Assembly: GCF_963667685.1 (NCBI RefSeq)
Contig: NZ_OY763930.1
Coordinates: 1,532,501 to 1,596,500 of the forward strand
Direction: 5' to 3'
Source: Maridesulfovibrio sp.
GTDB lineage: Bacteria; Desulfobacterota; Desulfovibrionia; Desulfovibrionales; Desulfovibrionaceae
Length of the DNA: 64,000 nt
Position numbers and translations under genes: made by a program
Notes under the pieces: model-generated
What the model was told of the DNA's origin: nothing
What the model saw: the letters and a program-made list of their open reading frames with translations, nothing else
Database searches by the model: none
In this document: one piece after another, positions 40,191 through 49,146 of the stretch
Position numbering within the stretch: position 1 is the stretch's first letter
How the letters are laid out: every line of letters begins with the position of its first letter

Positions 40191-41015
40191 ATGAAGATGA
40201 AGGTAGTTTTTCTCAATTTGTTGGTTGCGCTGGTCATGGCTGTTCCGGCATCTGCACATTTTCAGATGGTTTATACTCCGGAAATTGCCAAGGACAAAGG
40301 GGCTGAAACTGAATTCAAGCTCGTATTTACTCACCCCTTTGAAGCAGGTCACACCATGAGTATGGGAATGCCCGAAGAGTTCTACATGCTGCATCAGAAA
40401 GGTGAAGATGGCAAAACCAAGAAGTATGACCTCAAGAAACTTCTTAAACCCATCACTTGGACCAGTCTGACCAATGCGGGCGAAGCTTATGAAGTTATTC
40501 TGCCCAAGAAAATCGTTCGTTCAATGGGTGACTACACCATGGTTCTGGTGCCTGCTCCCTACTACGAAAGTGAAGAAGATATCTACATCCAGCAGATCAC
40601 CAAGACTTACATGAACGTTGGAGGACTGCCCGGTAACTGGGCTGCTCCTGCCGGGCTTAAAACTGAATGGATTCCCCTTGTGAAGCCTTACGCAATGTGG
40701 ACCGGTATGACCTTCAAAGCTCAGCTCCTTTCCGACGGCAAGCCTGTTCCCAATGCTGACGTTGAAGTTGAATATATGAATCATGAGCCTGACATGAAGA
40801 ACAACGCTTTCAAAAAAGAAGAAAAGGCTCACGCACCTCACGATGCATTCGTAACCATGGGTGTAAAAACCGATGCACATGGGTATGTGACCTTCGCTAT
40901 CCCCAAAGCCGGTTGGTGGGGATTCTGCGCTTTGGGTTCCGGTCCCGACAAAGAGTTCAAAGGTAAAGAACTCTCCCAGGATGCTGTAATCTGGATTAAA
41001 GCCGTAGATATGTAG
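40191..41015 (+). CDS. DUF4198 periplasmic metal-binding protein (NikK/CbiK-like)
   Basis: A 274-residue secreted protein with signal peptide (about 1-22, ending ASA). The mature N-terminus is HFQMVYTPE, again a His at position 1, and DUF4198 landmarks follow: LVFTHPFEAGHTMSMG and, near the end, GYVTFAIPKAGWWGFCAL. A His/Glu/Met-rich stretch, EKAHAPHDAFVTMG, lies near residue 205. DUF4198 proteins accompany Ni/Co and other metal importers. Placement behind feoAB suggests Fe(II) delivery. A loosely related TGAT...ATCA dyad lies at 40152-40172, just before the ribosome site. Confidence 0.85.
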   Translation: MKMKVVFLNLLVALVMAVPASAHFQMVYTPEIAKDKGAETEFKLVFTHPFEAGHTMSMGMPEEFYMLHQKGEDGKTKKYDLKKLLKPITWTSLTNAGEAYEVILPKKIVRSMGDYTMVLVPAPYYESEEDIYIQQITKTYMNVGGLPGNWAAPAGLKTEWIPLVKPYAMWTGMTFKAQLLSDGKPVPNADVEVEYMNHEPDMKNNAFKKEEKAHAPHDAFVTMGVKTDAHGYVTFAIPKAGWWGFCALGSGPDKEFKGKELSQDAVIWIKAVDM

Positions 41016-41075
41016 TCTGATTATAGGTTGGAGGTTATTTAGCCTCGCAGCAGGCTTTAAAAACGACCAAACAAA

Positions 41076-41108
41076 AAGACCGCAATATCTTCAAAATATT
41101 GCGGTCTT
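41076..41108. terminator. Bidirectional terminator between the feo operon and serB
   Basis: AAGACCGCAATAT and ATATTGCGGTCTT pair perfectly around seven bases. T-runs occur on both sides, stronger on the minus strand. Confidence 0.85.
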
Positions 41109-41188
41109 ATTTGTTCTAAATATTTCCCCGCTGGTTGGGGAAGACTTCCAGAAAGTTCTTTTGACCCGGAGGGGCGTTGTATACTCTC

Positions 41189-42400
41189 TTAATCCGTATC
41201 TCTATCACGCAACCCGATCAGGTACAGAATGGAATCAAGTCCAAAATGGGAGATGGACTGGCGGGCATCCTGTTTAACTTTGGGCTTAGCGTGGAAAGCG
41301 ATTCCCAGCCCGGCAATGGAGAGCATAGGCAGGTCATTGGCTCCATCACCTACCGCAATTGACTGTTGCAGGCTGATCTTTTCCTTTTCGGCAATTTTAC
41401 GAAGCAGTTCTGCTTTTTTTGCTCCATCGACAATATCACCTATAACGCCGCCGGTCAGCTTGCCGTCTTTGATTTCAAGACGGTTGGCGTAGACATAATC
41501 AACGCCGAGCTTTTCCTGCAACTTCTCACCGAAGTATGTGAATCCACCGGAGATTATAGCAGTCTTGTAGCCGAATTTTTTTAGGTTGGTGATGAGTCTT
41601 TCGGCTCCTTCGGTAATAGGCAGCTTGCGGGCTATCCCTTCCATTACGGATTCATCCAGACCTTTGAGCGTCGCAAGCCGCTGGCGGAGACTTTCCTGAA
41701 AGTCGATTTCGCCACGCATAGCCGATTCTGTTATTCTGCTTACCAATTCACCGGACCCTGCCGCTTTGGCGAGTTCATCTATAACTTCAGCCTGAATAAG
41801 GGTGGAGTCCATATCAAACGCCACCAGCCGTCGGTTGCGGCGGAAGACGTTGTCTTCCTGCAGGGCTATGTCCACTCCGTCTTCAGCAGCCATATCAAGG
41901 AAATTTGAGCGCATGAGGTCTAAGTCTTCAGGCACTCCGCGGATGGAGAACTCCACGCAGGCATGGCGTGGTGCAGGTTCGCCATTCATTGGTATACGGC
42001 CCGACAGACGGTGGATCATGTCGATATTCAAGCCGTTATCAGTGATAATATGGGAGATTCGTGATATGTGTGCTCCGGTAATTTTAGAACCTACCAAAGT
42101 GACAATGTGGCGCATTTTACCCTGTGCATTAACCCAATCCATGTATTTATCGGCTTCAATGGGTTTGAACTTGACGTTGACGCCCAGTTCGTAGCCTTTA
42201 AACATGATGTCTTTGAGAACGGGTGCGGATTCAGCTTCGAGCGGAATTCGTATCAGCACCCCCAGCACAAGCTGACTATGAATTACTGATTGGCCGATAT
42301 CAAGAATATCGATGCCGTAACCGGCCAGCACTCCTGTAAGAGCGGAAGTAAGGCCGGGTTTGTCCTCGCCGGATATTTGGATGAGAATTATTTCGGGCAT
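41189..42400 (-). CDS. serB: Phosphoserine phosphatase SerB with ACT domains
   Basis: A 403-residue enzyme for the last step of serine synthesis. The frame is open to 42526, but MPEIILIQISGEDKPGL at 42400 follows AGGGA and is the normal start. Residues about 1-180 form two ACT domains. The HAD phosphatase follows: AFDMDSTLIQAEVIDELA near residue 190 with the nucleophile Asp, AIISGGFTYFGEKL near 300, and VGDGANDLPML near 360. ACT domains usually bind serine for feedback control. Confidence 0.95.
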   Translation of the reverse strand: MPEIILIQISGEDKPGLTSALTGVLAGYGIDILDIGQSVIHSQLVLGVLIRIPLEAESAPVLKDIMFKGYELGVNVKFKPIEADKYMDWVNAQGKMRHIVTLVGSKITGAHISRISHIITDNGLNIDMIHRLSGRIPMNGEPAPRHACVEFSIRGVPEDLDLMRSNFLDMAAEDGVDIALQEDNVFRRNRRLVAFDMDSTLIQAEVIDELAKAAGSGELVSRITESAMRGEIDFQESLRQRLATLKGLDESVMEGIARKLPITEGAERLITNLKKFGYKTAIISGGFTYFGEKLQEKLGVDYVYANRLEIKDGKLTGGVIGDIVDGAKKAELLRKIAEKEKISLQQSIAVGDGANDLPMLSIAGLGIAFHAKPKVKQDARQSISHFGLDSILYLIGLRDRDTD

Positions 42401-42566
42401 GTTCTTTCCCTGAGTAAATTTGATGGTGCGGACTTTCTCATAAAACGCGTTCGCAGTAAATAAGCGACGGACAGCATGAAATGATCTTCCTGCTTGCTCC
42501 TTTGCTGTAGGAATCGTATGATGCATAGGAGAACCGTTTTATCTTGACCTCGGATAGGTAGGTACA

Positions 42567-43958
42567 ATGAGTAGCGAAAAGAAAAGTGCAGATGTGTCAT
42601 CATATGAACTGGATGGCCCGCTAGGGGAGGGGTTTCACCTTTCCGCAGCTCCCGGTCCAGACAAAATGCTGCATATTCAGCGGCGTATTCATGAGAAAAT
42701 GGAAGACTATAAGGATTACAGCTTTTCCGCAACGGAAAAGCGGGCACTTATGATTTTCTTTGATCTCGCGCAGGAGTTCGACTCACTGGAAGATTTTTTC
42801 GCTGTATGTACCTCTGTCCCCAGATCATTATTTAATGTGGATTGCAGGTTTTACCTTGCAGTGGGGCCGGATGATTTCATCCCTGTGGGGTGGACTGAAA
42901 GCCGTGCCCCGGTATGCAGCTCAGTGCCTTTGGAAAAAACATTTGATTCAGGTCACTTATTTATCCCCATCCGCGGAAATATTGAGCTGGTTGACCAGTT
43001 GCCTTTTAAGCCTGCCGGTGATGTGATCGGTTGTTTTGAATTATATAAAATGGAAGAGCTTTCCGACCACCAGTCATTGTTTTTTGAGAAATTCGTCAAC
43101 AGGGTCGGTTTTCAGCTGCACAGTAAGCTCATGCGCCGCAAGGGGCAGGAACATCTCGATTTTGTGCGTAATCTGGTTAAAGATGTCGGGCATAATGTCA
43201 TAGTTCCTAATATGTATTTTAAGCTTTTTTACAATCGCTTACGTGATCGCATTGAAACTATTCGCCAGTTGCGCGAAGAGGTTCACAGGAAGTCAGTGGA
43301 TGAGGTCAGCCAAGATCTTGATCTTCTATACAACGGGCTTGTGCAGCAGTTCAATGAGATCCACAGTCATTATGAACAGACGAGCCTTTTTCTGGAAACT
43401 CTTTTGCGGAGGCAGCACTTTGAAGAAGGGCGCTACATTGTAGAAAAACGGCCCTGTAATCTGCTCAAACAAATAATAGAACCGCAGCTTGAACGTTACC
43501 GCTCACGTTTCGAAGACCGTGGTATCCGGCTTGATATAAGCATGGGTGGGGTCCCTGACCTTGAAGTTCGCATCGTGGCGGATGTCGGTCTCATCTCGCA
43601 GGTTTATGCCAACCTGTTTTCCAATGCCGTTAAGTATACCCGCGAGGAAACGATGTGCGACGGGCGGCGTGATAAATTTACTGCATACGGTTGGGAAATT
43701 GTGGACGATTATTTCAAGAACGGTTGGAATGGTCTGAAACTTAACGTTTTCACCACAGGACCGCACCTTTCTGCAGACGACAAGGATAAGCTTTTTCAAC
43801 CGGGTTTCCGCAGTGATAATGTCGGAGATGAGTACGGTTCAGGTCACGGATTGTTTTTTGTACGGCAGGTGGTCGAGTTGCATGGCGGTGAGGTGGGATA
43901 CGAGCCGCAGGATGGTGGCAATAATTTTTACTTTATCCTTCCACTTGGTGCGAATTGA
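42567..43958 (+). CDS. Divergent cytoplasmic histidine kinase
   Basis: A 463-residue soluble protein. Residues about 1-190 are an unassigned sensory part, perhaps GAF-like. The H-box is unusual: KDVGHNVIVPNMYFK keeps His and the Pro five residues later. The C-terminal HATPase_c has the N-box VYANLFSNAVKYT; the DxGxG loop is replaced by FTTGPHLSADDKDKLFQPGF, and GSGHGLFFVRQVVELHGGE is the G2 box. It probably binds ATP but has altered chemistry. No response regulator is adjacent. Divergent from serB. Confidence 0.75.
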   Translation: MSSEKKSADVSSYELDGPLGEGFHLSAAPGPDKMLHIQRRIHEKMEDYKDYSFSATEKRALMIFFDLAQEFDSLEDFFAVCTSVPRSLFNVDCRFYLAVGPDDFIPVGWTESRAPVCSSVPLEKTFDSGHLFIPIRGNIELVDQLPFKPAGDVIGCFELYKMEELSDHQSLFFEKFVNRVGFQLHSKLMRRKGQEHLDFVRNLVKDVGHNVIVPNMYFKLFYNRLRDRIETIRQLREEVHRKSVDEVSQDLDLLYNGLVQQFNEIHSHYEQTSLFLETLLRRQHFEEGRYIVEKRPCNLLKQIIEPQLERYRSRFEDRGIRLDISMGGVPDLEVRIVADVGLISQVYANLFSNAVKYTREETMCDGRRDKFTAYGWEIVDDYFKNGWNGLKLNVFTTGPHLSADDKDKLFQPGFRSDNVGDEYGSGHGLFFVRQVVELHGGEVGYEPQDGGNNFYFILPLGAN

Positions 43959-44330
43959 AGTTATTCGTGCTGATCTATATTGAATAGCTTCTTGGGTCAT
44001 TACTTGATGGATTTTAGAATATATTGACCGTCTTTATTTTACTTTCCTATATAATTTGGCTTTATGTTGTATTATTCAATATAGAATGTAGCAGTAATGA
44101 TTCTTGTGCAGAGATGAATGATTTAGCAATTTTGTTTTACTGCCTTTTCTGTATGTATCTTTTAGTGTAGTTTTAATGTTTTGCCTGTTTATAAAATTCA
44201 TGGTAATGATATTCATAGTTGCTATTGACAATCCGAATCAATGCAGAAAAAGCAATCTGCTATATAGGGTTATTATATTTTGCATGTAAAACAGGCGCTT
44301 TTATTTTTTTTGTCTCGATAGGAGGTAAGC
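43959..44330. other. AT-rich control region of the CI/S24 repressor gene
   Basis: No gene found in these 372 bases. TTGACA lies at 44225-44230, and an inverted repeat GCAGA...TCTGC at 44243-44260 is a possible operator. The -10 is unclear (TATATA at 44261 is too far). The GTG start at 44331 follows a good GGAGG. Confidence 0.35.
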
Positions 44331-45017
44331 GTGTCAAAGTGGTTTGATGAAAGCTTGGAAAGAATTAAAAAGGCTACCGGAACAAGGACCCAGGTTCAGC
44401 TTGCCGAAATTTTGAATATTCGCCAGTCCAGTATATCTGATGCTAAGAGAAGAAGTTCTATCCCGGCTGAATGGTTCATCAAGCTGTATAGAACCCACGG
44501 GTTGAACCCGGAATGGCTTTCTGACGGTATTGAACCCGTCTATCTTAAGCCGGGTAAGGGCAAGATTGCCGCAGACCAGATACTGAGTGAAACAACCGCT
44601 CAGTACGGTCAGATACAGTCCCGTGGAAGAATTGTTCCCGTATCATCCATGGCCGGTGAAGATGCCGGTGCAGATGTCTGGAAACCACAGCAGATTTCAG
44701 AACTGAATATTCCCGAAACATACTACCGTTCTTCTCTGGTGGTATTGAAAGCCGAAGGTTCCTCCATGGAACCTTCAGTACGAAGGGATGCATTTGTTGG
44801 TATTGATGATTCCCAGAAGAGGCTCATGGCCGGCGATATCTATGCTATCCATGTTCCGCATCAGGGTGTGGTTATACGCCGTGTCTTCTTCGATCCTCAA
44901 AATTCCCGTTTCATCCTCCGTCCTGAGAATTCGCAGCATCCGGAACAATACATTCCGGTTGAAAATCATGAGAAGCATGTAGTCGGACGGGTCGTCTGGG
45001 TCATGCAAGAGTTGTAA
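44331..45017 (+). CDS. CI-type repressor with S24 domain lacking the catalytic lysine
   Basis: A 228-residue protein, GTG start with GGAGG. The N-terminal helix-turn-helix (about 1-65: VQLAEILNIRQSSISDAKRR) is of the phage CI type. The C-terminal S24/LexA-like domain (about 100-225) keeps the nucleophile Ser in KAEGSSMEPSV near residue 148, but where LexA has the general-base Lys (VTVKRL) this has Arg (VVIRRV, near 182). Self-cleavage is therefore doubtful. With no phage genes nearby it is probably a domesticated regulator controlled by something other than RecA. A terminator follows. Confidence 0.85.
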   Translation: MSKWFDESLERIKKATGTRTQVQLAEILNIRQSSISDAKRRSSIPAEWFIKLYRTHGLNPEWLSDGIEPVYLKPGKGKIAADQILSETTAQYGQIQSRGRIVPVSSMAGEDAGADVWKPQQISELNIPETYYRSSLVVLKAEGSSMEPSVRRDAFVGIDDSQKRLMAGDIYAIHVPHQGVVIRRVFFDPQNSRFILRPENSQHPEQYIPVENHEKHVVGRVVWVMQEL

Positions 45018-45038
45018 GAATATTTATCTATAGTTGTT

Positions 45039-45070
45039 AAAGAGGTCCGGCGTCTGTCGGACCTCTTTTT
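45039..45070 (+). terminator. Terminator after the CI/S24 gene
   Basis: AAAGAGGTCCG pairs with CGGACCTCTTT around eight bases and runs into T's. Confidence 0.85.
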
Positions 45071-45184
45071 TTATATAATGATACATTTTTCACTAGACTT
45101 GATTTAGTTTAATCATGCCCATATCAGGAATATGCACAGCGAAAACTTCTTTGATCAGTTAAATTTAAAATATATGAGGAAAGA

Positions 45185-46033
45185 ATGAAAAAGATAACAG
45201 CCCCGGACATTACCGCCCTTAAGGGCCAGCGAAAAATATCTATGGTAACCGCTTACGATTATCCTTCCGGACAGATTGTCGATGCTGCTGGAGTGGATAT
45301 GATCCTTGTTGGTGATTCACTTGGAATGGTTGTGCTTGGTTATGAAGATACCCTTTCCGTAACCATGGACGATATGCTGCACCATGCGGCAGCTGTTTCA
45401 CGTGGTGCGAAGCGCTCTTTGATCGTCGGAGACCTGCCGTTTATGTCATACCAGCCTTCTGTGCAGATGGCGGTAGAGAACGCCGGTAGATTTCTCAGCC
45501 GTACCGGGGCGCGGGCAGTGAAATTAGAAGGCGGGTTTCCATTCCTGGAGCATGTGCGGGCCATTGTCGATTCCGGTGTACCCGTACAGGGTCATATCGG
45601 CTTGACCCCGCAGCATGTCGCACGTTTCGGCGGTTTCAAGGCTCAAGGCAAAAATGCAGTCTCTGCGGCAGCTCTGGTTGATGAAGCACTTGCCCTTCAG
45701 GAAGCAGGATGCTTTTCAATTGTTCTTGAAGCCGTTCCCCACGAAGTTGCCCAGGAAATCACTGCAAAACTATCCATTCCTACCATAGGCATCGGGGCCG
45801 GACCGGATACAGACGGTCAGGTGCTTGTATATCATGATATTCTTGGATTGTTTGACCGCTTTGTCCCCATGTTTGTGAAAAAATTTGCCCAATTGCGTGG
45901 TGAGAGTGTTGACGCGGTCAAGCGCTATATCGCAGAGGTAGGAGACGGTTCGTTTCCTGCTGAAGGCAACTTCAACCGCATGGACCCTGAAGAGTTGAAG
46001 CAGTTCAAGGAATTGCTTAAGGATAAAGTGTAA
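45185..46033 (+). CDS. panB: Ketopantoate hydroxymethyltransferase PanB
   Basis: A 282-residue TIM-barrel enzyme adding a hydroxymethyl group from methylene-tetrahydrofolate to ketoisovalerate, the first committed step to pantothenate and CoA. The motif MVTAYDYPSGQIVDAAGVDM is at the N-terminus, VGDSLGMVVLGYEDTL follows with metal-binding Asp, and GHIGLTPQHVARFGGFKAQG near 138 is diagnostic; IGIGAGPDTDGQVLVYHD is near 200. GAGG precedes the ATG by five bases. Followed by two unrelated genes in the same direction. Confidence 0.96.
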   Translation: MKKITAPDITALKGQRKISMVTAYDYPSGQIVDAAGVDMILVGDSLGMVVLGYEDTLSVTMDDMLHHAAAVSRGAKRSLIVGDLPFMSYQPSVQMAVENAGRFLSRTGARAVKLEGGFPFLEHVRAIVDSGVPVQGHIGLTPQHVARFGGFKAQGKNAVSAAALVDEALALQEAGCFSIVLEAVPHEVAQEITAKLSIPTIGIGAGPDTDGQVLVYHDILGLFDRFVPMFVKKFAQLRGESVDAVKRYIAEVGDGSFPAEGNFNRMDPEELKQFKELLKDKV

Positions 46034-46125
46034 TATCCGGTTATATTCGAGCCGGTTTTTTCTCTGGCTCTTAAAGTCGTTCAAGTATACTTTTAGTGTA
46101 TCACCAACCTATCATGGAGGAATCG

Positions 46126-46395
46126 ATGGCTGTATCTATTTTTGATCTTGGGCTTTCCGTTGAAGCTAATTCTCTTTTTCTACTGATCGAAGGCATGCTG
46201 GGCAGCAAAATCGATCCTAAGAAAAACTGCAAAGCAAAAGTCACAGATATAACTTATGCTGCCTGCCTTGAAAAATGGAACGGTGAGGAAAATGATTTTC
46301 TGGTTGCGATGAAAGAACTTATTGATGCCGGTGTCATTGCTGAAGAAGATGCTGTATTTAAAGTTATCTCCTCTGATAATTGGAAGAAAAAGTAG
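46126..46395 (+). CDS. Small conserved-looking protein of unknown function
   Basis: An 89-residue acidic, helical protein starting MAVSIFDLGLSVEANSLFLL, with GGAGG before the ATG (a GTG 30 bases earlier is less likely). No membrane segment or known motif. It lies between panB and a Gate-domain membrane protein, six bases before the latter, so the two may be co-expressed. I do not recognise the family. Confidence 0.65.
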   Translation: MAVSIFDLGLSVEANSLFLLIEGMLGSKIDPKKNCKAKVTDITYAACLEKWNGEENDFLVAMKELIDAGVIAEEDAVFKVISSDNWKKK

Positions 46396-46401
46396 GTAGT
46401 A

Positions 46402-47361
46402 TTGTCTTTTGATATTCTTTGGGGCGGTCTTTTCTGGCCGCTGTTTCGACTGTTGCTTTTCATCAGTCTCGGATTGTTGGTTGGTAATATTGTTGAAGGG
46501 TTGCGCTGGACCCGGGCAATGGGCCGGGTGGCAACACCTTTGATTCGTGCCGGACGTCTTAAAGATATAAGCGGGGCCAGTTTTGCGTTGGCCTTTTTTT
46601 CCGGTGTTGCAGCCAACTCAATGCTTTCCGAAGCTTATGAGAAGGGCGAGATTAACGATCGGGAATTGGTCATATCCAACCTGTTCAACAGCTTGCCTAC
46701 ATATTTTCTGCACATGCCCACAGTCTTTTTTATTGCTGCCCCGTTCATTGGCAGGGTGGCTTTTATCTATGTGGGGCTTACCCTTATTGCGGCATTTCTC
46801 CGTACCGGTGCTATCGTACTGTGGGGACGTTTTTCGCTGCCGCCGGATAGTTGTTGCGGTGATGTCTCCGGACGGCTTAAAGAACAGGAAGTAAAGTCGT
46901 TTCGTGAAGTTCTAGATAAGGCGTTTAAACGGCTTAAGCGTAGGCTGCCTAAAGTCTTTTACTTGACCATCCCGATTTACACCGTTTTTTTCCTGCTGCG
47001 CCATTATGGAATATTCAACGCTTTTGAGACCTACCTCAGTGATCATCTGACTTTTCTTGCATGGCTTGATCCCCAGGTTTTCGGGATTATTGCCTTCAGC
47101 CTTGCAGCGGAATTCACCGCCGGGCTTGCTGCTGCCGGTTCTTTGCTTGGTTCCGGGGCAATTGATCCGCGCGGAATTGTCTTGGCGCTTGTGATCGGCA
47201 ACCTGCTCTCAACTCCGGTACGTGCCTTGCGGCACCAGCTGCCTTATTACGCAGGTATTTTCCGGGGCAGGATGGCTTTGAAGTTGATTCTATATAATCA
47301 GGGCCTGCGTGCGGTAAGCCTTGTACTTGTTGGGTCTGTTTATTTTCTGCTCACCATGTAG
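46402..47361 (+). CDS. Gate/nucleoside-recognition domain membrane protein
   Basis: A 319-residue inner-membrane protein with about eight helices, TTG start. Paired Gate-domain segments (SFALAFFSGVAANSMLSEAY near 57 and AAEFTAGLAAAGSLLGSGAI near 240) recall the nucleoside-recognition domain (PF07670) also found in SpmA/SpmB, FeoB and nucleoside transporters. A CCG pair near residue 151 lies in a soluble loop. Substrate unknown. The short gap after the preceding 89-residue gene suggests an operon. Confidence 0.75.
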   Translation: MSFDILWGGLFWPLFRLLLFISLGLLVGNIVEGLRWTRAMGRVATPLIRAGRLKDISGASFALAFFSGVAANSMLSEAYEKGEINDRELVISNLFNSLPTYFLHMPTVFFIAAPFIGRVAFIYVGLTLIAAFLRTGAIVLWGRFSLPPDSCCGDVSGRLKEQEVKSFREVLDKAFKRLKRRLPKVFYLTIPIYTVFFLLRHYGIFNAFETYLSDHLTFLAWLDPQVFGIIAFSLAAEFTAGLAAAGSLLGSGAIDPRGIVLALVIGNLLSTPVRALRHQLPYYAGIFRGRMALKLILYNQGLRAVSLVLVGSVYFLLTM

Positions 47362-47372
47362 CGTTATCTGCT

Positions 47373-48530
47373 TTACTTCTTAAATGTGCAGCCTGATTTA
47401 TTGCAGGTAATTGTTCCCAGTGTCTCACCGCCGGAGTTTTTGAGTACGCATTTTTTATAAGCGTATCCGCTGACAGCGTAGTAGTCGGTCAATAAGCGGA
47501 AAAGCTTATGGTTTGCAGATTCGGATTTCCCTTCAAGGGCCTGTTTATTGATTGTTGCGTACAGGGTGCCGGCTCGGTTGCTGTTCGTGCTGATAAGTTT
47601 ATCCCCTGATACTGTCCGCAAGTTGAAAAAGTGCTGGAGTCCTTTCTCTTTTGCTCTGTATGCATCCATTTTTTGGGTGTACAGAGTGGAGCCGGGGTTT
47701 AATTTTTTCAGGGCTGCGTATCCGTTGATGTTTTGCAGTACCTTATATCCGGGGAGAGATTGCACGTGGCGCATGAGGAGTTCTTCTTCGGTGGAGTCAA
47801 GCATCGGTCGGTACTCATCAGGGCAACTGGTTTCTCTGTTGCTTAGATCTGCATTATAGGCAATAACACACATCTTTTTCTCAGGACGGGGAATCTCTTC
47901 GGCGATCTTGTCCATGAATTTCTCTGCGGTCTTAAGCGGGGTTTCCCCTGCGACTACAAACAGATAAAAATCTCTTTTGATTTTGAGGTCTAGGATATCT
48001 TTATCTTTGGGGTAATCTTTTAGACAGCGGGCAATATATTCGGCTCTTGTTTTTAAAAGTTCTGATCTATTGGTGTAATGTTCTATGCGGGATTTGTAGT
48101 ACTTCTCTTCCGGGTCCAGCTCAGAAAGTTTTTGGTAGCCTTTGAGGTTTTCCTCAACCTGAACCGGGCTGAGTTTATAGACATAGTTGTATAGGAGTCC
48201 GGCAAGGTCTTTATTGGATAAAGTTTTTGGAGACACATTTTTTATTGATTCAAAATTATTGTCTATCACCGCAATTGCAACACCTGAAAAATCACACTGT
48301 CCATTTCTTTTTTTACGCAGTTTGTTAATTTTTGATGTGATAGTTACTGTTTTCTTGTGGTTGGAATTATCCAGAATCGCAAGAAAACCGCTTTTATTCT
48401 GCGTCACGGCTTCCACGCCTGAAATGTGTTCGAGTTCGGTCTTGAACTGGTCAGAGCAATCTTCCTGCGCAAAAGCCGGAAGAGTTGAGAAGAGAATAAA
48501 CAGGATGAAGAGAAAAATTCTGACTTTCAT
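47373..48530 (-). CDS. Secreted protein of unknown function
   Basis: A 385-residue protein with a signal peptide (about 1-21, ending AFA). It is Lys/Glu rich and mostly helical. Two stretches, LKGYQKLSELDPEEKYYKSR near 130 and INGYAALKKLNPGSTLYTQK near 270, share a GY..L..L.P...Y..K pattern, a weak internal repeat seen in proteins with paired helices. Six or more cysteines could form disulfides. Likely periplasmic. Family not recognised. Confidence 0.6.
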   Translation of the reverse strand: MKVRIFLFILFILFSTLPAFAQEDCSDQFKTELEHISGVEAVTQNKSGFLAILDNSNHKKTVTITSKINKLRKKRNGQCDFSGVAIAVIDNNFESIKNVSPKTLSNKDLAGLLYNYVYKLSPVQVEENLKGYQKLSELDPEEKYYKSRIEHYTNRSELLKTRAEYIARCLKDYPKDKDILDLKIKRDFYLFVVAGETPLKTAEKFMDKIAEEIPRPEKKMCVIAYNADLSNRETSCPDEYRPMLDSTEEELLMRHVQSLPGYKVLQNINGYAALKKLNPGSTLYTQKMDAYRAKEKGLQHFFNLRTVSGDKLISTNSNRAGTLYATINKQALEGKSESANHKLFRLLTDYYAVSGYAYKKCVLKNSGGETLGTITCNKSGCTFKK

Positions 48531-48549
48531 GGTGACCCCAAAAAAACGG

Positions 48550-49146
48550 TTAAAGGACTCCGAGATCCTTAAATTTAAGATAAATTTCTCGACTTACCCA
48601 TGCATCGGTTGCTGCGTAGGTAATCTGCTGCGGGGTAAGTTCCTTGCGGCCCCAATTGGAGCACTGGACACCTTTTGAAATGCGGAATCCAAGCAGGTTG
48701 GCAGCCAGGTTTCGCAGACCGTTTGTCTGCATTTCCAGTGATCTTGCCAGATCGCCGAGGTCTACAAAACCTCTCCCCTCAAAGTGTGAAACATCACGCA
48801 ATTCCTTAACATCATTGATAACCGCTACTCCGGTTTTGATAATATCGGCTGACGAGAGAATTTCTTTAATGTGATCGGAAAGGGAAATATGATTAAGGTG
48901 CAGCAGAAATACGCAATCTTCAGTCGCTAATTGGATAAGAGAAGGGGGATAGGATACCCCTTTGCGGAAGACAGGCCTGGTTTCTGTATCAAAACCGAGC
49001 AGCTTGCAGTTGCTGAGTTCCTTAATCGCCCCCGGAACATCTTCTTCTCGGTCAATGAGTTTGATTGGGCCTTCGTATTGGCGAAGGGGCATTTCGTTGA
49101 TGTCATCTTTTGTGAATTTTTTTTTATATTGTTCAGGTATTTGCAT
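48550..49146 (-). CDS. RNase-D-like 3'-5' exonuclease domain protein
   Basis: A 198-residue protein made of one DEDD exonuclease domain. Exo I is LLGFDTETRPVF near residue 49 (DTE), Exo II is KTGVAVINDVKEL near 104 with Asp, and Exo III is ITYAATDAWVSREIYLKF near 174 with Tyr and Asp, so it is DEDDy type. It lacks the HRDC domains of full RNase D, so it may trim RNA 3' ends or DNA. No good ribosome site is seen before the ATG. It lies after a 431-base repeat-bearing gap. Confidence 0.85.
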   Translation of the reverse strand: MQIPEQYKKKFTKDDINEMPLRQYEGPIKLIDREEDVPGAIKELSNCKLLGFDTETRPVFRKGVSYPPSLIQLATEDCVFLLHLNHISLSDHIKEILSSADIIKTGVAVINDVKELRDVSHFEGRGFVDLGDLARSLEMQTNGLRNLAANLLGFRISKGVQCSNWGRKELTPQQITYAATDAWVSREIYLKFKDLGVL

